A stretch of 15,521 bases of DNA, from positions 1 through 15,521 of the forward strand of contig DASZTR010000165.1 of NCBI GenBank assembly GCA_035547955.1. The letters run 5' to 3'. The stretch's first letter is position 1, and each line of letters starts with the position of its first letter. Below, one piece after another: positions 1-6,176 of the stretch. This DNA is from Nitrososphaera sp035547955 (GTDB lineage: Archaea; Thermoproteota; Nitrososphaeria; Nitrososphaerales; Nitrososphaeraceae). Under the pieces are notes generated by a model. The model was given only the letters and a program-made list of their open reading frames with translations. It made no database searches and was not told the origin of the DNA. Made by a program: the position numbers and the translations under genes.

Positions 1-261
1 AAAAGGAAACTTCTCTTTATCTTAGAGAAATAAGATTATGACGTTTCGACTATTATTAAAGCAGGGTAAACTTGACGGTATGTTGTCTGACACCGACAAT
101 ACTATTGTAACTCTCATAGAGTAGCATACTTGGGTCTTTCACTGTAACAATAATTGTAGTTTTCAGGACTGTAGCATTTTTGACGTACACTATGCGCATG
201 CATAAGTTGGTGGAAGCAACTATCCGCAGAGTACCTTAACTGAAGCGCAGATGTAAAATTT

Positions 262-266
262 GGTGA
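262..266 (+). promoter_or_regulatory. Ribosome binding site of the TIG-repeat protein
   Basis: GGTGA lies 6 nt before the ATG at 273 and is complementary to the usual archaeal 16S rRNA 3' end. It fixes the start of the exported protein and implies a leadered transcript, unlike most genes in this window. Confidence 0.55.
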
Positions 267-272
267 AGATAC

Positions 273-1265
273 ATGTTGTTAGAGACAACAAGGTACACGG
301 TGCTGCCTGTCGTAATTGCCTTAGCAATAATGGGCGCGATGGTGGCACCGGGATTGACAGCGAGCAGCGCTGCAGCACAGACCCCTTCAGGAAATGAAAC
401 AGCGACGACGACAATGGGCAGAAACGAAACTTCTTCTATACCTTCATCAGGTAACGAGACGACGACTGCATTGTCATCATCATCAACTTCTTCTTTTCCC
501 TCAGCAACAGCCAATGAAACAGCTTCAGGGACGTCGATCACGTTAAAGCCGTCGTCTGGCGCAACAGGGACAAACGTCACCATATCAGGGACGGGATTCT
601 CGCCGGGACAGACCTTCAGGTTTACGATTGACGACAAGTACATCCTCACAGGCAACATGGTACAGTTTGCCACAGGTGAATTTTCCACAACTGCGCTCAT
701 ACCAGCCAACGCAACAAGCGGTGACCACGACATAAAGGCGGCAGGCAGCACCGGAGAAAATGCGACTGCCACGTTTACCGTAGAACAGGGCGGCAGCGGA
801 AATGCATCATCTAATGGCAACACAACAGCAGCTACGACAACGGCGGCAGTGGCAACATTGCTACCTGCAGCATCACTATCACCAAGCAACGAGACTTTAC
901 CTGCGCTGCCTGGAAACGGAACTACGACGATGCCCGGAAACGTGACGGCAGCCGCCCCCGGAATTGGCATTGCCTCCGTAGTCCTGATGCCAACGACGGC
1001 CAACAGGGGAAGCGCAATCAACGTTGCCGGCAAGGGCTTTGGCACTGGCCAGAACATAACGCTGTCAATCGACGGGAGCTCACTGGACATGAATTCTACC
1101 GTAACTACTGACGCCAGTGGGGCATTTACAGTTGCTTTTACCAGTCCTGCAAACATGACTGCGGGTAGCCACCAAGTCACCGCGACAGACAGCATGGGCT
1201 CCAAGGCGTCAACCTCGCTCAGCGTAATTGAAGCTCCAATGATGCCTCCGTCACCGCCGCCTTAG
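273..1265 (+). CDS. Exported, sequon-rich protein with two TIG/IPT-like repeats
   Basis: A predicted surface or secreted protein of 330 residues. Residues 1-35 form a Sec-type signal peptide: a hydrophobic core from about 10 to 28, then an Ala-rich stretch ending AAAQ. Two related immunoglobulin-like repeats follow, at about 88-165 (ITLKPSSGATGTNVTISGTG) and 228-320 (VVLMPTTANRGSAINVAGKG). Each shows the pattern seen in IPT/TIG-like domains, ending in a segment such as TAGSHQVTATD. The linkers are Ser/Thr/Ala-rich. I count 15 N-X-S/T sequons, four of them NET within residues 41-84. The C-terminus is PPSPPP, with no transmembrane anchor or obvious sorting signal. The ATG is supported by a GGTGA site 6 nt upstream. 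The fold assignment is inferred from repeat pattern only; the role could be envelope or cell contact, but no ligand can be named. Confidence 0.8.
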   Translation: MLLETTRYTVLPVVIALAIMGAMVAPGLTASSAAAQTPSGNETATTTMGRNETSSIPSSGNETTTALSSSSTSSFPSATANETASGTSITLKPSSGATGTNVTISGTGFSPGQTFRFTIDDKYILTGNMVQFATGEFSTTALIPANATSGDHDIKAAGSTGENATATFTVEQGGSGNASSNGNTTAATTTAAVATLLPAASLSPSNETLPALPGNGTTTMPGNVTAAAPGIGIASVVLMPTTANRGSAINVAGKGFGTGQNITLSIDGSSLDMNSTVTTDASGAFTVAFTSPANMTAGSHQVTATDSMGSKASTSLSVIEAPMMPPSPPP

Positions 1266-1290
1266 GAGGAAGAAAAGTGCAGGAAATTCC

Positions 1291-1305
1291 CATATAGCCT
1301 ATATG
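1291..1305. repeat. 15-bp palindrome CATATAG-C-CTATATG
   Basis: Perfect 7-bp arms around one base, 26 nt after the stop codon of the TIG-repeat gene. It could be an operator for an unseen transcript or part of a 3' end structure. No T-tract follows, so a terminator is not supported. Confidence 0.4.
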
Positions 1306-1476
1306 AGTGAGTAGGATGTGAGGGTGCGGTTGATGAGACTTTGAATTGTCGTATGACCACGCATAAGTACACATACATATGCTATTTCACAACGACGCAG
1401 CACGTGGAAATGGGGCCATAAAGACCCCCCCTCCACCCTCGATCCCAGGTTGCGACGAGAGCGATTGATTATTTTT

Positions 1477-1752
1477 CTAGGCCAACATCTTTTTCTTTCG
1501 GAGTCCTGCAGGTAGTATGGCCTGTCCTACTTCCTTGTACATTTTCAGAAAGCGTTTGCCCCGCTCCGTGGCATGATACTCTTTCTCCTCGGCAACATAG
1601 TCAAGCAGTCCGCCGTCCTGCAAAAGCTCAAGGTATTCCTTTAGCTGCGGGAACGACAGAAAGGCTTTGTACATGATTTTTGTTTTTATCGCGCCGCCTT
1701 GTGCGACTTCGAGCACGTCAGCAGCAATGTCCATCCTGCTCCGATATTTCAC
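1477..1752 (-). CDS. Small winged-helix transcriptional regulator (HTH_45 type)
   Basis: A 91-residue protein that matches by eye the archaeal single-domain winged-helix family (Pfam HTH_45). The order is an N-terminal helix (RSRMDIAADVLEVAQ), a turn, then a helix-turn-helix with KTKIMYKAFLSFPQLKEYLE, and a wing region leading to YHATERGKRFLKMYKEV. Such proteins are DNA-binding regulators, often acting locally. The start is a GTG; a TATA-like ATTTAAAT lies centred about 25 nt upstream, so the message would be nearly leaderless. An ATG at codon 7 (position 1734) is an alternative. The basic tail AGLRKKKMLA may add DNA contact. It is monocistronic, and its targets cannot be read from sequence. 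The neighbouring exported genes are possible targets, but that is a guess. Confidence 0.8.
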   Translation of the reverse strand: MKYRSRMDIAADVLEVAQGGAIKTKIMYKAFLSFPQLKEYLELLQDGGLLDYVAEEKEYHATERGKRFLKMYKEVGQAILPAGLRKKKMLA

Positions 1753-1772
1753 AACGATTATAGGAATTAGTC

Positions 1773-1780
1773 ATTTAAAT
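1773..1780 (-). promoter_or_regulatory. TATA box of the winged-helix regulator
   Basis: ATTTAAAT is centred about 25 nt before the GTG at 1752, the normal archaeal spacing for a transcript starting at or just before the start codon. Confidence 0.55.
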
Positions 1781-2069
1781 GAGTACCCATAGTGGAAAGT
1801 CGGGAAAATATCCTGTGGCATTGTTCTGTATCTTGCGAGCGGCAATCTGAGCCAAAATCCTTCAAGGAGGTAGCTCAAAATGGGCGGCACGGGATGAATT
1901 GCGGCACTACATGACGCAGTTCGCCACTAGGAGTTTTAAGCAGAGACGCACTCTCTAGCAAAGTCGATTCTAACTCTTGCGATTTATAGCGTCTGAACAA
2001 GAAAATTCATTATAGCAGAAATTAATGTAACATAGAAAATCTGAAGAGCTGCAAAGTGGTCATTTTCGA
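1781..2069. other. Intergenic stretch without recognised gene
   Basis: The gap between the winged-helix gene and the deacetylase gene (346 nt in all) holds no convincing gene. The one notable item is GGAGGT at 1866-1871, followed 8 nt later by an ATG that opens only five codons (MGGTG, stop). Its TGA overlaps an ATG that opens six more codons. I see no tRNA-like fold, hairpin plus T-tract or long repeat. Confidence 0.5.
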
Positions 2070-2078
2070 GATATAGTT
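2070..2078 (+). promoter_or_regulatory. TATA box of the deacetylase gene
   Basis: GATATAGTT is centred about 25 nt before the GTG at 2099, consistent with a leaderless mRNA. No Shine-Dalgarno sequence is present. Confidence 0.45.
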
Positions 2079-2098
2079 AGTTCTTCATACATTTAGCG

Positions 2099-3205
2099 GT
2101 GAACCTACACTTCCTTTTACGCACGACAAAGCTGCTCCTGCCAAGGCATCATCCTGTCTCTTTTGTTGTGACTGCAGCAATGCTACTGATGCTGGTGGCG
2201 ACTGCCAGTGGAACGATGATTGTTGCGCCGGCAAAGGCGCACGCCCAATCAGATGACGCCTGTAACTGCGTGATATTCAGGTTAGACGACATCCAGGACG
2301 CTTGGATAACCCAAGTCCAGAGTGCAGTCATTGACAAATTCATAGAGAGAAACGAAGATCTCAACTTGGCGATAATAATGAACGACATCGGAAACGATCC
2401 GGTCATAGTCAACAAAGTAAAAGATAGTATCGCGACTGGCCTGATCGAGCCGACGCTGCACGGGTGGGACCACGTAGACTACACGACACTTTCACTGAAG
2501 AACCAGCAAAAGACAATAGAAATGGCCAACCAAAAGATGGAAGATCTGTTTGGAACCAAGTCAGAGACGTTTGTAGCACCATACAACGCGTACGACGAAA
2601 ATACCCTCAAGGCGCTCAACAAGGCGGGCCTGAAAATCCTGAGTGCCGAGTTTGACCAAGAGATACCTAGCATATACAACCCAGACGAGCCGGACAGCCC
2701 AGACAACAAGGTGTACAAGGCAATAGCAGGCTCGGACATCACAGACTCCCAAGGCATCTACCACCTCCCACAGGTAATTGGCTTTTACACCTATGACTCT
2801 GACCCACCGACCAAGACTCCCCTCTCTTTGATAAAGAGCCAGATAGACAAGACCATAGCCAGCTATGGGTATGCAGTAGTTACGCTCCATCCGCAGGATT
2901 TCACGGTAAAGGACGCAAGCAACAACCCGACAGAGGAGCTTTCAAAGAAGGAGATAAAAGACTTGGATGCACTGATAACGTGGGTAAACGACCAGGGCTA
3001 CCACATAGGCAAGTTCTCCACTACTGTCAACTCTGAAACACCATCATCTGCTCGGGATGAAAATAATAGTGACAACGACAACCGCAACAACGACGGCAAT
3101 GCGGCTTCAGACATTATAGCGCCCTTGCTAAATACCATAGCGCCTTTGCTCAAACCAAACCTTGGAGATACGACACAGGTACAAGCTACCATCTTGCATA
3201 AATAA
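2099..3205 (+). CDS. Exported polysaccharide deacetylase-like (NodB-fold) protein
   Basis: Predicted carbohydrate esterase family 4-like protein, 368 residues, acting outside the membrane. Residues 1-50 are a Sec signal (hydrophobic 20-43, ending AKAHAQ). The catalytic domain carries recognisable NodB motifs: RLDD (61-64) with the two Asp of motif 1, HGWDH (121-125) giving the metal-binding His pair of motif 2, APYN (160-163) for motif 3, and TLHPQD (262-267) with the C-terminal catalytic His. Motif 3 lacks the usual Arg before PY. About 55 C-terminal residues after the domain are Asn/Asp-rich and end in a short duplicated IAPLL segment, a linker rather than a membrane anchor. The start is GTG, chosen because a TATA-like box sits 25 nt upstream and the signal peptide is then complete; an ATG at codon 28 would remove the charged n-region. 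The substrate could be an envelope glycan or an exopolysaccharide; this is not determinable here. Confidence 0.8.
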   Translation: MNLHFLLRTTKLLLPRHHPVSFVVTAAMLLMLVATASGTMIVAPAKAHAQSDDACNCVIFRLDDIQDAWITQVQSAVIDKFIERNEDLNLAIIMNDIGNDPVIVNKVKDSIATGLIEPTLHGWDHVDYTTLSLKNQQKTIEMANQKMEDLFGTKSETFVAPYNAYDENTLKALNKAGLKILSAEFDQEIPSIYNPDEPDSPDNKVYKAIAGSDITDSQGIYHLPQVIGFYTYDSDPPTKTPLSLIKSQIDKTIASYGYAVVTLHPQDFTVKDASNNPTEELSKKEIKDLDALITWVNDQGYHIGKFSTTVNSETPSSARDENNSDNDNRNNDGNAASDIIAPLLNTIAPLLKPNLGDTTQVQATILHK

Positions 3206-3544
3206 TTCATCGCAACTGGAGGGGAAAGAGAGAGGGAGAATTAAGAAGAATAGATTCAGAAGAATGGGAGGCACATATGCGCCTACAGGCAAAGTGGGCC
3301 TTCAGGAACCCGCCAGAGGAAAAGATTTAGTCCAATCTGGCGGATGATAATTTTGTTTTTTTTGTTGAGTGGCAGGCAGGCAAGTAAGCATTTTATTTGT
3401 TATTTCTGGTACAGTGGATCCTAGTCTGCAAATCCATACAAGCCAATCAATAGCACGGAAGAATGTACCGGACTTTACGACAGCGTTACATCGTTGGCCG
3501 CTTGCCCCGATTACTTTTGACAAACATGCTTAACACGGACAGTC
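3206..3544. other. Intergenic stretch with terminator candidate
   Basis: This gap of 339 nt starts with a purine-rich run (about 3215-3245), then the hairpin and T-tract annotated separately. Short ORFs here (27 codons from 3264 on the plus strand, 73 codons from a TTG on the minus strand) have no recognisable family features, and both run through the hairpin. Confidence 0.45.
3310..3364 (+). terminator. Candidate intrinsic terminator: 8-bp stem plus T-tract
   Basis: CCGCCAGA (3310-3317) pairs perfectly with TCTGGCGG (3336-3343) across an 18-nt loop. Seven nt later a run of T broken by one G (3351-3363) follows. It lies about 105 nt after the deacetylase stop codon. Archaeal termination is mainly driven by the T-tract, so the tract alone could suffice. 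The long loop makes this weaker than a bacterial textbook case. Confidence 0.5.
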
Positions 3545-3703
3545 ATGCAAATACCAATGATACAGATGTCGCGGCGGCGCTTATACTATGATGACGCAAT
3601 GATTAGTGCAATGCGGAACTATTACAGGATAAGCGACGTCCATGCACTGACCAGCTTTTTCCAGGCAGCAGGTCTCGTGCGTGACGATGACGATGGCGGC
3701 TGA
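3545..3703 (+). CDS. Hypothetical small protein, 52 residues
   Basis: An open frame beginning MQIPMIQMSRRRLYYDDAMI and ending VRDDDDGG. It has a basic, Tyr-rich N-terminal half (RRRLYYDDAM, RNYYRISDV), a hydrophobic helix-like middle (HALTSFFQAAGLV) and an acidic tail. ATG codons at 3557 and 3566 are alternative starts. It fills an otherwise empty gap between the terminator candidate and the minus-strand unit, and ends 26 nt from the convergent neighbour. I do not recognise a family. No strong TATA box or ribosome site is visible, so this may still be a chance frame. Confidence 0.35.
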   Translation: MQIPMIQMSRRRLYYDDAMISAMRNYYRISDVHALTSFFQAAGLVRDDDDGG

Positions 3704-3729
3704 TGACGGCATGACCAACTTTTACAACC

Positions 3730-3954
3730 CTACCTTAGCTTGAAGCTTATCCTGCCAACTTCGAACTCTATACCCTGCTCGTAGAATCCCCGGGTCAGCG
3801 CCTTGCTCAGGCCCCGCGTGACATCATTCATCCTTTCTTCATCTTCAACTATATCTGACGGCACATCAATTAGGATTTCAGCTTCAAGAAGCAACTTTTT
3901 TGTTTCTACCACGACATCTTGTTTGCATATTCTGTCTAATAGATATAATGACAC
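3730..3954 (-). CDS. Hypothetical protein, 74 residues, third gene of the MBL/DUF3006 unit
   Basis: No family recognised. It starts at a GTG and reads MSLYLLDRICKQ, followed by an alternating beta-helix pattern (VVVETKKLLLEAEILIDVPS), an acidic turn (DIVEDEERMNDV), a helix (TRGLSKALTRGFYE) and a final strand ending ISFKLR. This suggests a small soluble alpha/beta fold. The frame is open back to the stop codon of DUF3006 with no other good start, so the GTG is the only plausible one. A gap of 66 nt separates it from DUF3006 on the same strand, with no clear promoter between them, so co-transcription with the exported MBL protein is possible. A functional link is not shown. Confidence 0.55.
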   Translation of the reverse strand: MSLYLLDRICKQDVVVETKKLLLEAEILIDVPSDIVEDEERMNDVTRGLSKALTRGFYEQGIEFEVGRISFKLR

Positions 3955-4020
3955 GCATATCTCTAGCGCGATTGCGTATGTTGTTAAAGCAAGTCGTCGG
4001 GTCTTTTTCCAGAGTGCAAA

Positions 4021-4287
4021 TTAGGATGAAGGCTCCCCCTTTTTCCTTGCGAGCCCGGCGTATTTCCGCCTTATCCTGTCTTTGGCGTCTTCTGTTGCCT
4101 TGTTGTCGACTTTAACCCTAGCGACCCTGTCGCCGTCCAGGTACAACAACAGCCGCATGCCGGGTTTCACACCTTTGCCCAACATTTCCCTTGGAACATC
4201 AAATTTCCCTATCCCTGCATCCGAATAGATTACCGCATATTCTCCTTCAAACCTGTCCAGGCTAGCCCTGATGGCTGTTTCCTTCAC
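4021..4287 (-). CDS. DUF3006-family protein
   Basis: An 88-residue protein that fits Pfam DUF3006. A short beta-rich domain opens with SLDRFEGEYAVIYSDAGIGK, continues with FDVPREMLGKGVKPGMRLLL, and ends in the family's characteristic charged helix (DNKATEDAKDRIRRKYAGLA). DUF3006 function is unknown; members often sit beside ComEC-type metallo-beta-lactamase genes in bacteria and archaea, as here. The GTG start shares four bases (GTGA) with the stop of the upstream MBL gene, a sign of translational coupling. It has no signal peptide, so it is predicted to remain cytoplasmic while its partner is exported. That is odd for a direct physical complex. Confidence 0.85.
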   Translation of the reverse strand: MKETAIRASLDRFEGEYAVIYSDAGIGKFDVPREMLGKGVKPGMRLLLYLDGDRVARVKVDNKATEDAKDRIRRKYAGLARKKGEPSS

Positions 4288-5288
4288 GCGACCTCGCTCT
4301 TCCCCCTCTTGTTATTGTAAATGGTCAGGAATATCGTGATTAAAGACATGCTCGCGACTAGGACTGGAGCCGTCATGCCCTCAAATTCAGGTATTGTCAC
4401 TACATTATGGGTTTTGCCGGTCTCGATTGTATAATTGCCGTCAGCCGTCGCAGTCACCGTCACGGTACCGTCTAGGTCAGTTCGGAGAACGTGGCTTACC
4501 CCTGCCGCGCTTATCCTTGCCAGGGCTTCTTGATGTGGGTGGCCATAGGTATTGCCGGCACCCGCCGAGATTATCACTGCGTCTGGAGAAGTTGCCGCAA
4601 GAAAGGGTGCAGAGCTGGACGTACGGCTACCGTGATGGCCGGCCACCAGCAGGTCAACATCGATGTCGCCCCTGTCGGCCAGCCGCTCTTCGTTCTCAAT
4701 TTGCATGTCGCCGGGTAGCATTGCTGTAAAGTTACCGTACGTTAATTTGATGGTCACGGAGTTATTGTTAAAGTCAGATTCGTTGTCTGCCCCTACCGGC
4801 AGGGTTGCTGGTGGATTTAGGACGTTTAGGGATACTGCAGGGTCAAGCTCTATAATATCCCCATCATGGACAGACCGCAGCGGTATCTTTTTTGAATCAA
4901 TGGCATTTACAAAGTTTTCAAATGTCTGGGTGGTGTACACCTGGCCGGAATCAATCACCTCGTCGACCGGGATGTTTTTCAGGACGGCGACCAGACCGCC
5001 GATGTGATCTGCATGGGGATGGGTGGCCACCACTGCGTCCAGCTTTGTGATTCCGTTTTGCTGCAACGCAGAAAGCACATTATTGCCCTGATCCCGATCA
5101 CCGCCATCAACCAACATCGCCTTTCCATCTGGGAAGATTATCAACTGAGAAAGACCCTGCCCCACATCAATAACAATGACTTTTAGTTCAGAGTTGGTTG
5201 CTGCAGAATATGCGGGTTGGTAATATAGCACTGCGAAAAGTAGCATTGCAAGGGAAACCGATAGTCCAGCTCGGGTCATCTTTTTCAT
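4284..5288 (-). CDS. Exported MBL-fold hydrolase, ComEC/Rec2 C-terminal type
   Basis: A 334-residue metallo-beta-lactamase-fold protein resembling the soluble C-terminal domain of ComEC, without the ComEC membrane channel. Residues 1-29 are a Sec signal peptide (MKKMTR, hydrophobic 8-23, then PAYSA). Metal ligands are visible: THPHADHIGG (H90, H92, D94, H95), LPGDM (D194), AGHHGS (H218, H219) and YGHPH (H250). The C-terminus has IPEFEG (299-304), a hydrophobic segment (305-324) and a basic end NNKRGK. This order resembles PEF-type archaeosortase sorting tails, so the protein may be processed and anchored on the outside. The related ComEC domain is thought to act as a nuclease or phosphodiesterase; the substrate here is unknown. 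The first ATG is chosen because a TATA box lies about 33 nt upstream. It is the first gene of a unit with DUF3006. Confidence 0.88.
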   Translation of the reverse strand: MKKMTRAGLSVSLAMLLFAVLYYQPAYSAATNSELKVIVIDVGQGLSQLIIFPDGKAMLVDGGDRDQGNNVLSALQQNGITKLDAVVATHPHADHIGGLVAVLKNIPVDEVIDSGQVYTTQTFENFVNAIDSKKIPLRSVHDGDIIELDPAVSLNVLNPPATLPVGADNESDFNNNSVTIKLTYGNFTAMLPGDMQIENEERLADRGDIDVDLLVAGHHGSRTSSSAPFLAATSPDAVIISAGAGNTYGHPHQEALARISAAGVSHVLRTDLDGTVTVTATADGNYTIETGKTHNVVTIPEFEGMTAPVLVASMSLITIFLTIYNNKRGKSEVA

Positions 5289-5292
5289 GCGG

Positions 5293-5316
5293 CTAGGAAC
5301 ATCTTCCTAGTAGGAA
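5293..5316 (-). promoter_or_regulatory. Operator-like cluster of alternating palindromic half-sites
   Basis: On the plus strand CTAGGAA (5293-5299), spacer CATC, TTCCTAG (5304-5310) form a perfect 7-bp inverted repeat. TTCCTA (5304-5309), G, TAGGAA (5311-5316) form a second one sharing the middle arm. The cluster lies exactly between the TATA box and the ATG of the MBL gene, where a bound repressor would block transcription. Confidence 0.5.
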
Positions 5317-5325
5317 CCATATAGC
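5317..5325 (-). promoter_or_regulatory. TATA box of the MBL/DUF3006 unit
   Basis: On the minus strand GCTATATGG is centred about 33 nt before the ATG, predicting a leader of roughly 6-8 nt. Confidence 0.5.
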
Positions 5326-5439
5326 ATTTTTGCAAGACTTGGCTATGATAAAAAAATGGCAACGAGGGCAGATGTACAGCTCAGCAAGGAGTTACACACT
5401 TGCTTTCTTATGCACTATTAGTCCATATGCGAGTGGTTT

Positions 5440-5598
5440 TCAGTCTTTATTCTCTTCATTTTTCTGTTTGTTTACCGTCGCATAGCCTATCCTCTTTGCG
5501 TCTTTAGCCGATTTTCCCTGCTCCCGCTCTGACTCTGCGATGTGTTTTGCTTGCCTGTCTTCCTTTTCTGTGAATCGGTGGCCTTTTGCTGTTGGCAT
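5440..5598 (-). CDS. Small conserved-looking protein with ATVNK motif
   Basis: A 52-residue highly charged protein starting MPTAKGHRFTEKEDRQAKHI and containing GYATVNKQK near the C-terminus. The arrangement of a basic N-terminus, RQAKHIAESE, a G-K-S turn with a charged helix, and a final TVNK motif resembles small proteins of bacteria and archaea sometimes annotated as plasmid-stabilisation-like. No biochemical role is established that I can name. No membrane segment is present. The ATG is the only sensible start. It is separate from the MBL unit on the same strand (about 150 nt) and divergent from the next small gene. Family membership is judged from memory of the pattern. Confidence 0.7.
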   Translation of the reverse strand: MPTAKGHRFTEKEDRQAKHIAESEREQGKSAKDAKRIGYATVNKQKNEENKD

Positions 5599-5647
5599 AA
5601 TGGATAAGAATATCACATTTGATCTATTAACGAGTATCTTGAAGGCT

Positions 5648-5668
5648 GATCTGCAGATTATGCAGATC
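5648..5668. repeat. Inverted repeat GATCTGC / GCAGATC between divergent genes
   Basis: Perfect 7-bp arms separated by 7 nt (5648-5654 and 5662-5668). Overlapping it is a direct repeat TGCAGAT at 5652-5658 and 5661-5667, nine bases apart. It sits between two divergent small genes, 50 nt from one start and 37 nt from the other, so it could be a shared operator. Confidence 0.4.
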
Positions 5669-5704
5669 TAATCCCATTAATCTTTGTCTATGTTAAGTAT
5701 ACAC

Positions 5705-5854
5705 ATGACCACGACAGATGAAAAGGAGGAAGGAGAAGATGACATTATCACCAAAGAAGCTCTTAAACCAATTACCAAGGTCCACTCGAAATTAGACAAG
5801 GAATTACAAGAAGTCGAGGTAGAGTCAACTAAAGGCGGAATGAACGGCGGTTAA
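5705..5854 (+). CDS. Hypothetical small acidic protein, 49 residues
   Basis: The ORF begins MTTTDEKEEGEDDIITKEAL and ends STKGGMNGG. The first third is strongly acidic; the middle (LKPITKVHSKLDKELQEVEV) looks like an amphipathic helix; the tail is Gly-rich. No family is recognised. A TATA-like element could be CATTAATCT about 26 nt upstream, which would make the message leaderless; this is weak. It is divergent from the ATVNK-type gene across a short region with an inverted repeat. Codon choice and the clean stop make it credible, but the short length leaves doubt. Confidence 0.5.
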   Translation: MTTTDEKEEGEDDIITKEALKPITKVHSKLDKELQEVEVESTKGGMNGG

Positions 5855-6000
5855 TGCTGCTCTTCATCATTATCTTTACAGATGTCGCATAGTCTCCTTT
5901 TTGTGAGTAGCATGTTGGAATAGAAGGCTGCAAGATGACCAGGCGGGGATAGCAGATGGCACGTTCGGAAGCAGTTCAAAGCTCTAGACCTAATTGAGTA

Positions 6001-6073
6001 TGGACTGGGCGGGATTTGAACCCGCGACCTCTCGCTTGCGAAGCGAGCATTACTACCCCTGAACTACCAGCCC
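6001..6073 (-). tRNA. tRNA-Ala, anticodon CGC
   Basis: The minus strand folds as a tRNA of 73 nt. The acceptor stem is GGGCTGG with CCAGTCC (one G-U pair) and discriminator A. The anticodon stem is CTCGC/GCGAG with loop TTCGCAA, giving anticodon CGC, which reads the Ala codon GCG. The T arm is GCGGG-TTCAAAT-CCCGC. The D stem is irregular: U-A pairs at 11-24 and 12-23, a G-U pair at 10-25 and a C-U mismatch at 13-22. CCA is not encoded (the genome reads TAC), so it must be added after transcription. No intron is visible. Confidence 0.95.
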
Positions 6074-6097
6074 TCAAGCCACATGCAATAGAGCCCG

Positions 6098-6106
6098 AAT
6101 ATAAAA
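6098..6106 (-). promoter_or_regulatory. Box A promoter of tRNA-Ala
   Basis: On the minus strand TTTTATATT ends 24 nt before the mature tRNA 5' end, ideal archaeal spacing for initiation at or near the tRNA. Confidence 0.7.
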
Positions 6107-6176
6107 CATCATGAAAAATTAGAGCGATAAAATCATAAGAGCACCCATACGCAGATGCTGACGGACAGCACAAGTA

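Noticed and set aside
236..1204. 322-codon frame antisense to the TIG-repeat protein
   Set aside because: It mirrors low-complexity Thr/Ser/Ala codons on the other strand. The plus-strand gene has a signal peptide, repeats, sequons and a ribosome site; the antisense frame has none of these.
3264..3347. 27-codon plus-strand frame (MGGTYAPTGK...)
   Set aside because: No ribosome site or TATA box, and it ends in the 3' arm of the terminator candidate; too short to support.
3302..3523. 73-codon minus-strand frame in the gap after the deacetylase
   Set aside because: Starts with TTG, no promoter or family features, and overlaps the hairpin and T-tract.
3589..3640. Possible C/D box RNA: ATGATGA with a CTGA about 45 nt later
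   Set aside because: No internal D' and C' boxes or terminal stem are visible, and the motifs are short enough to be chance.
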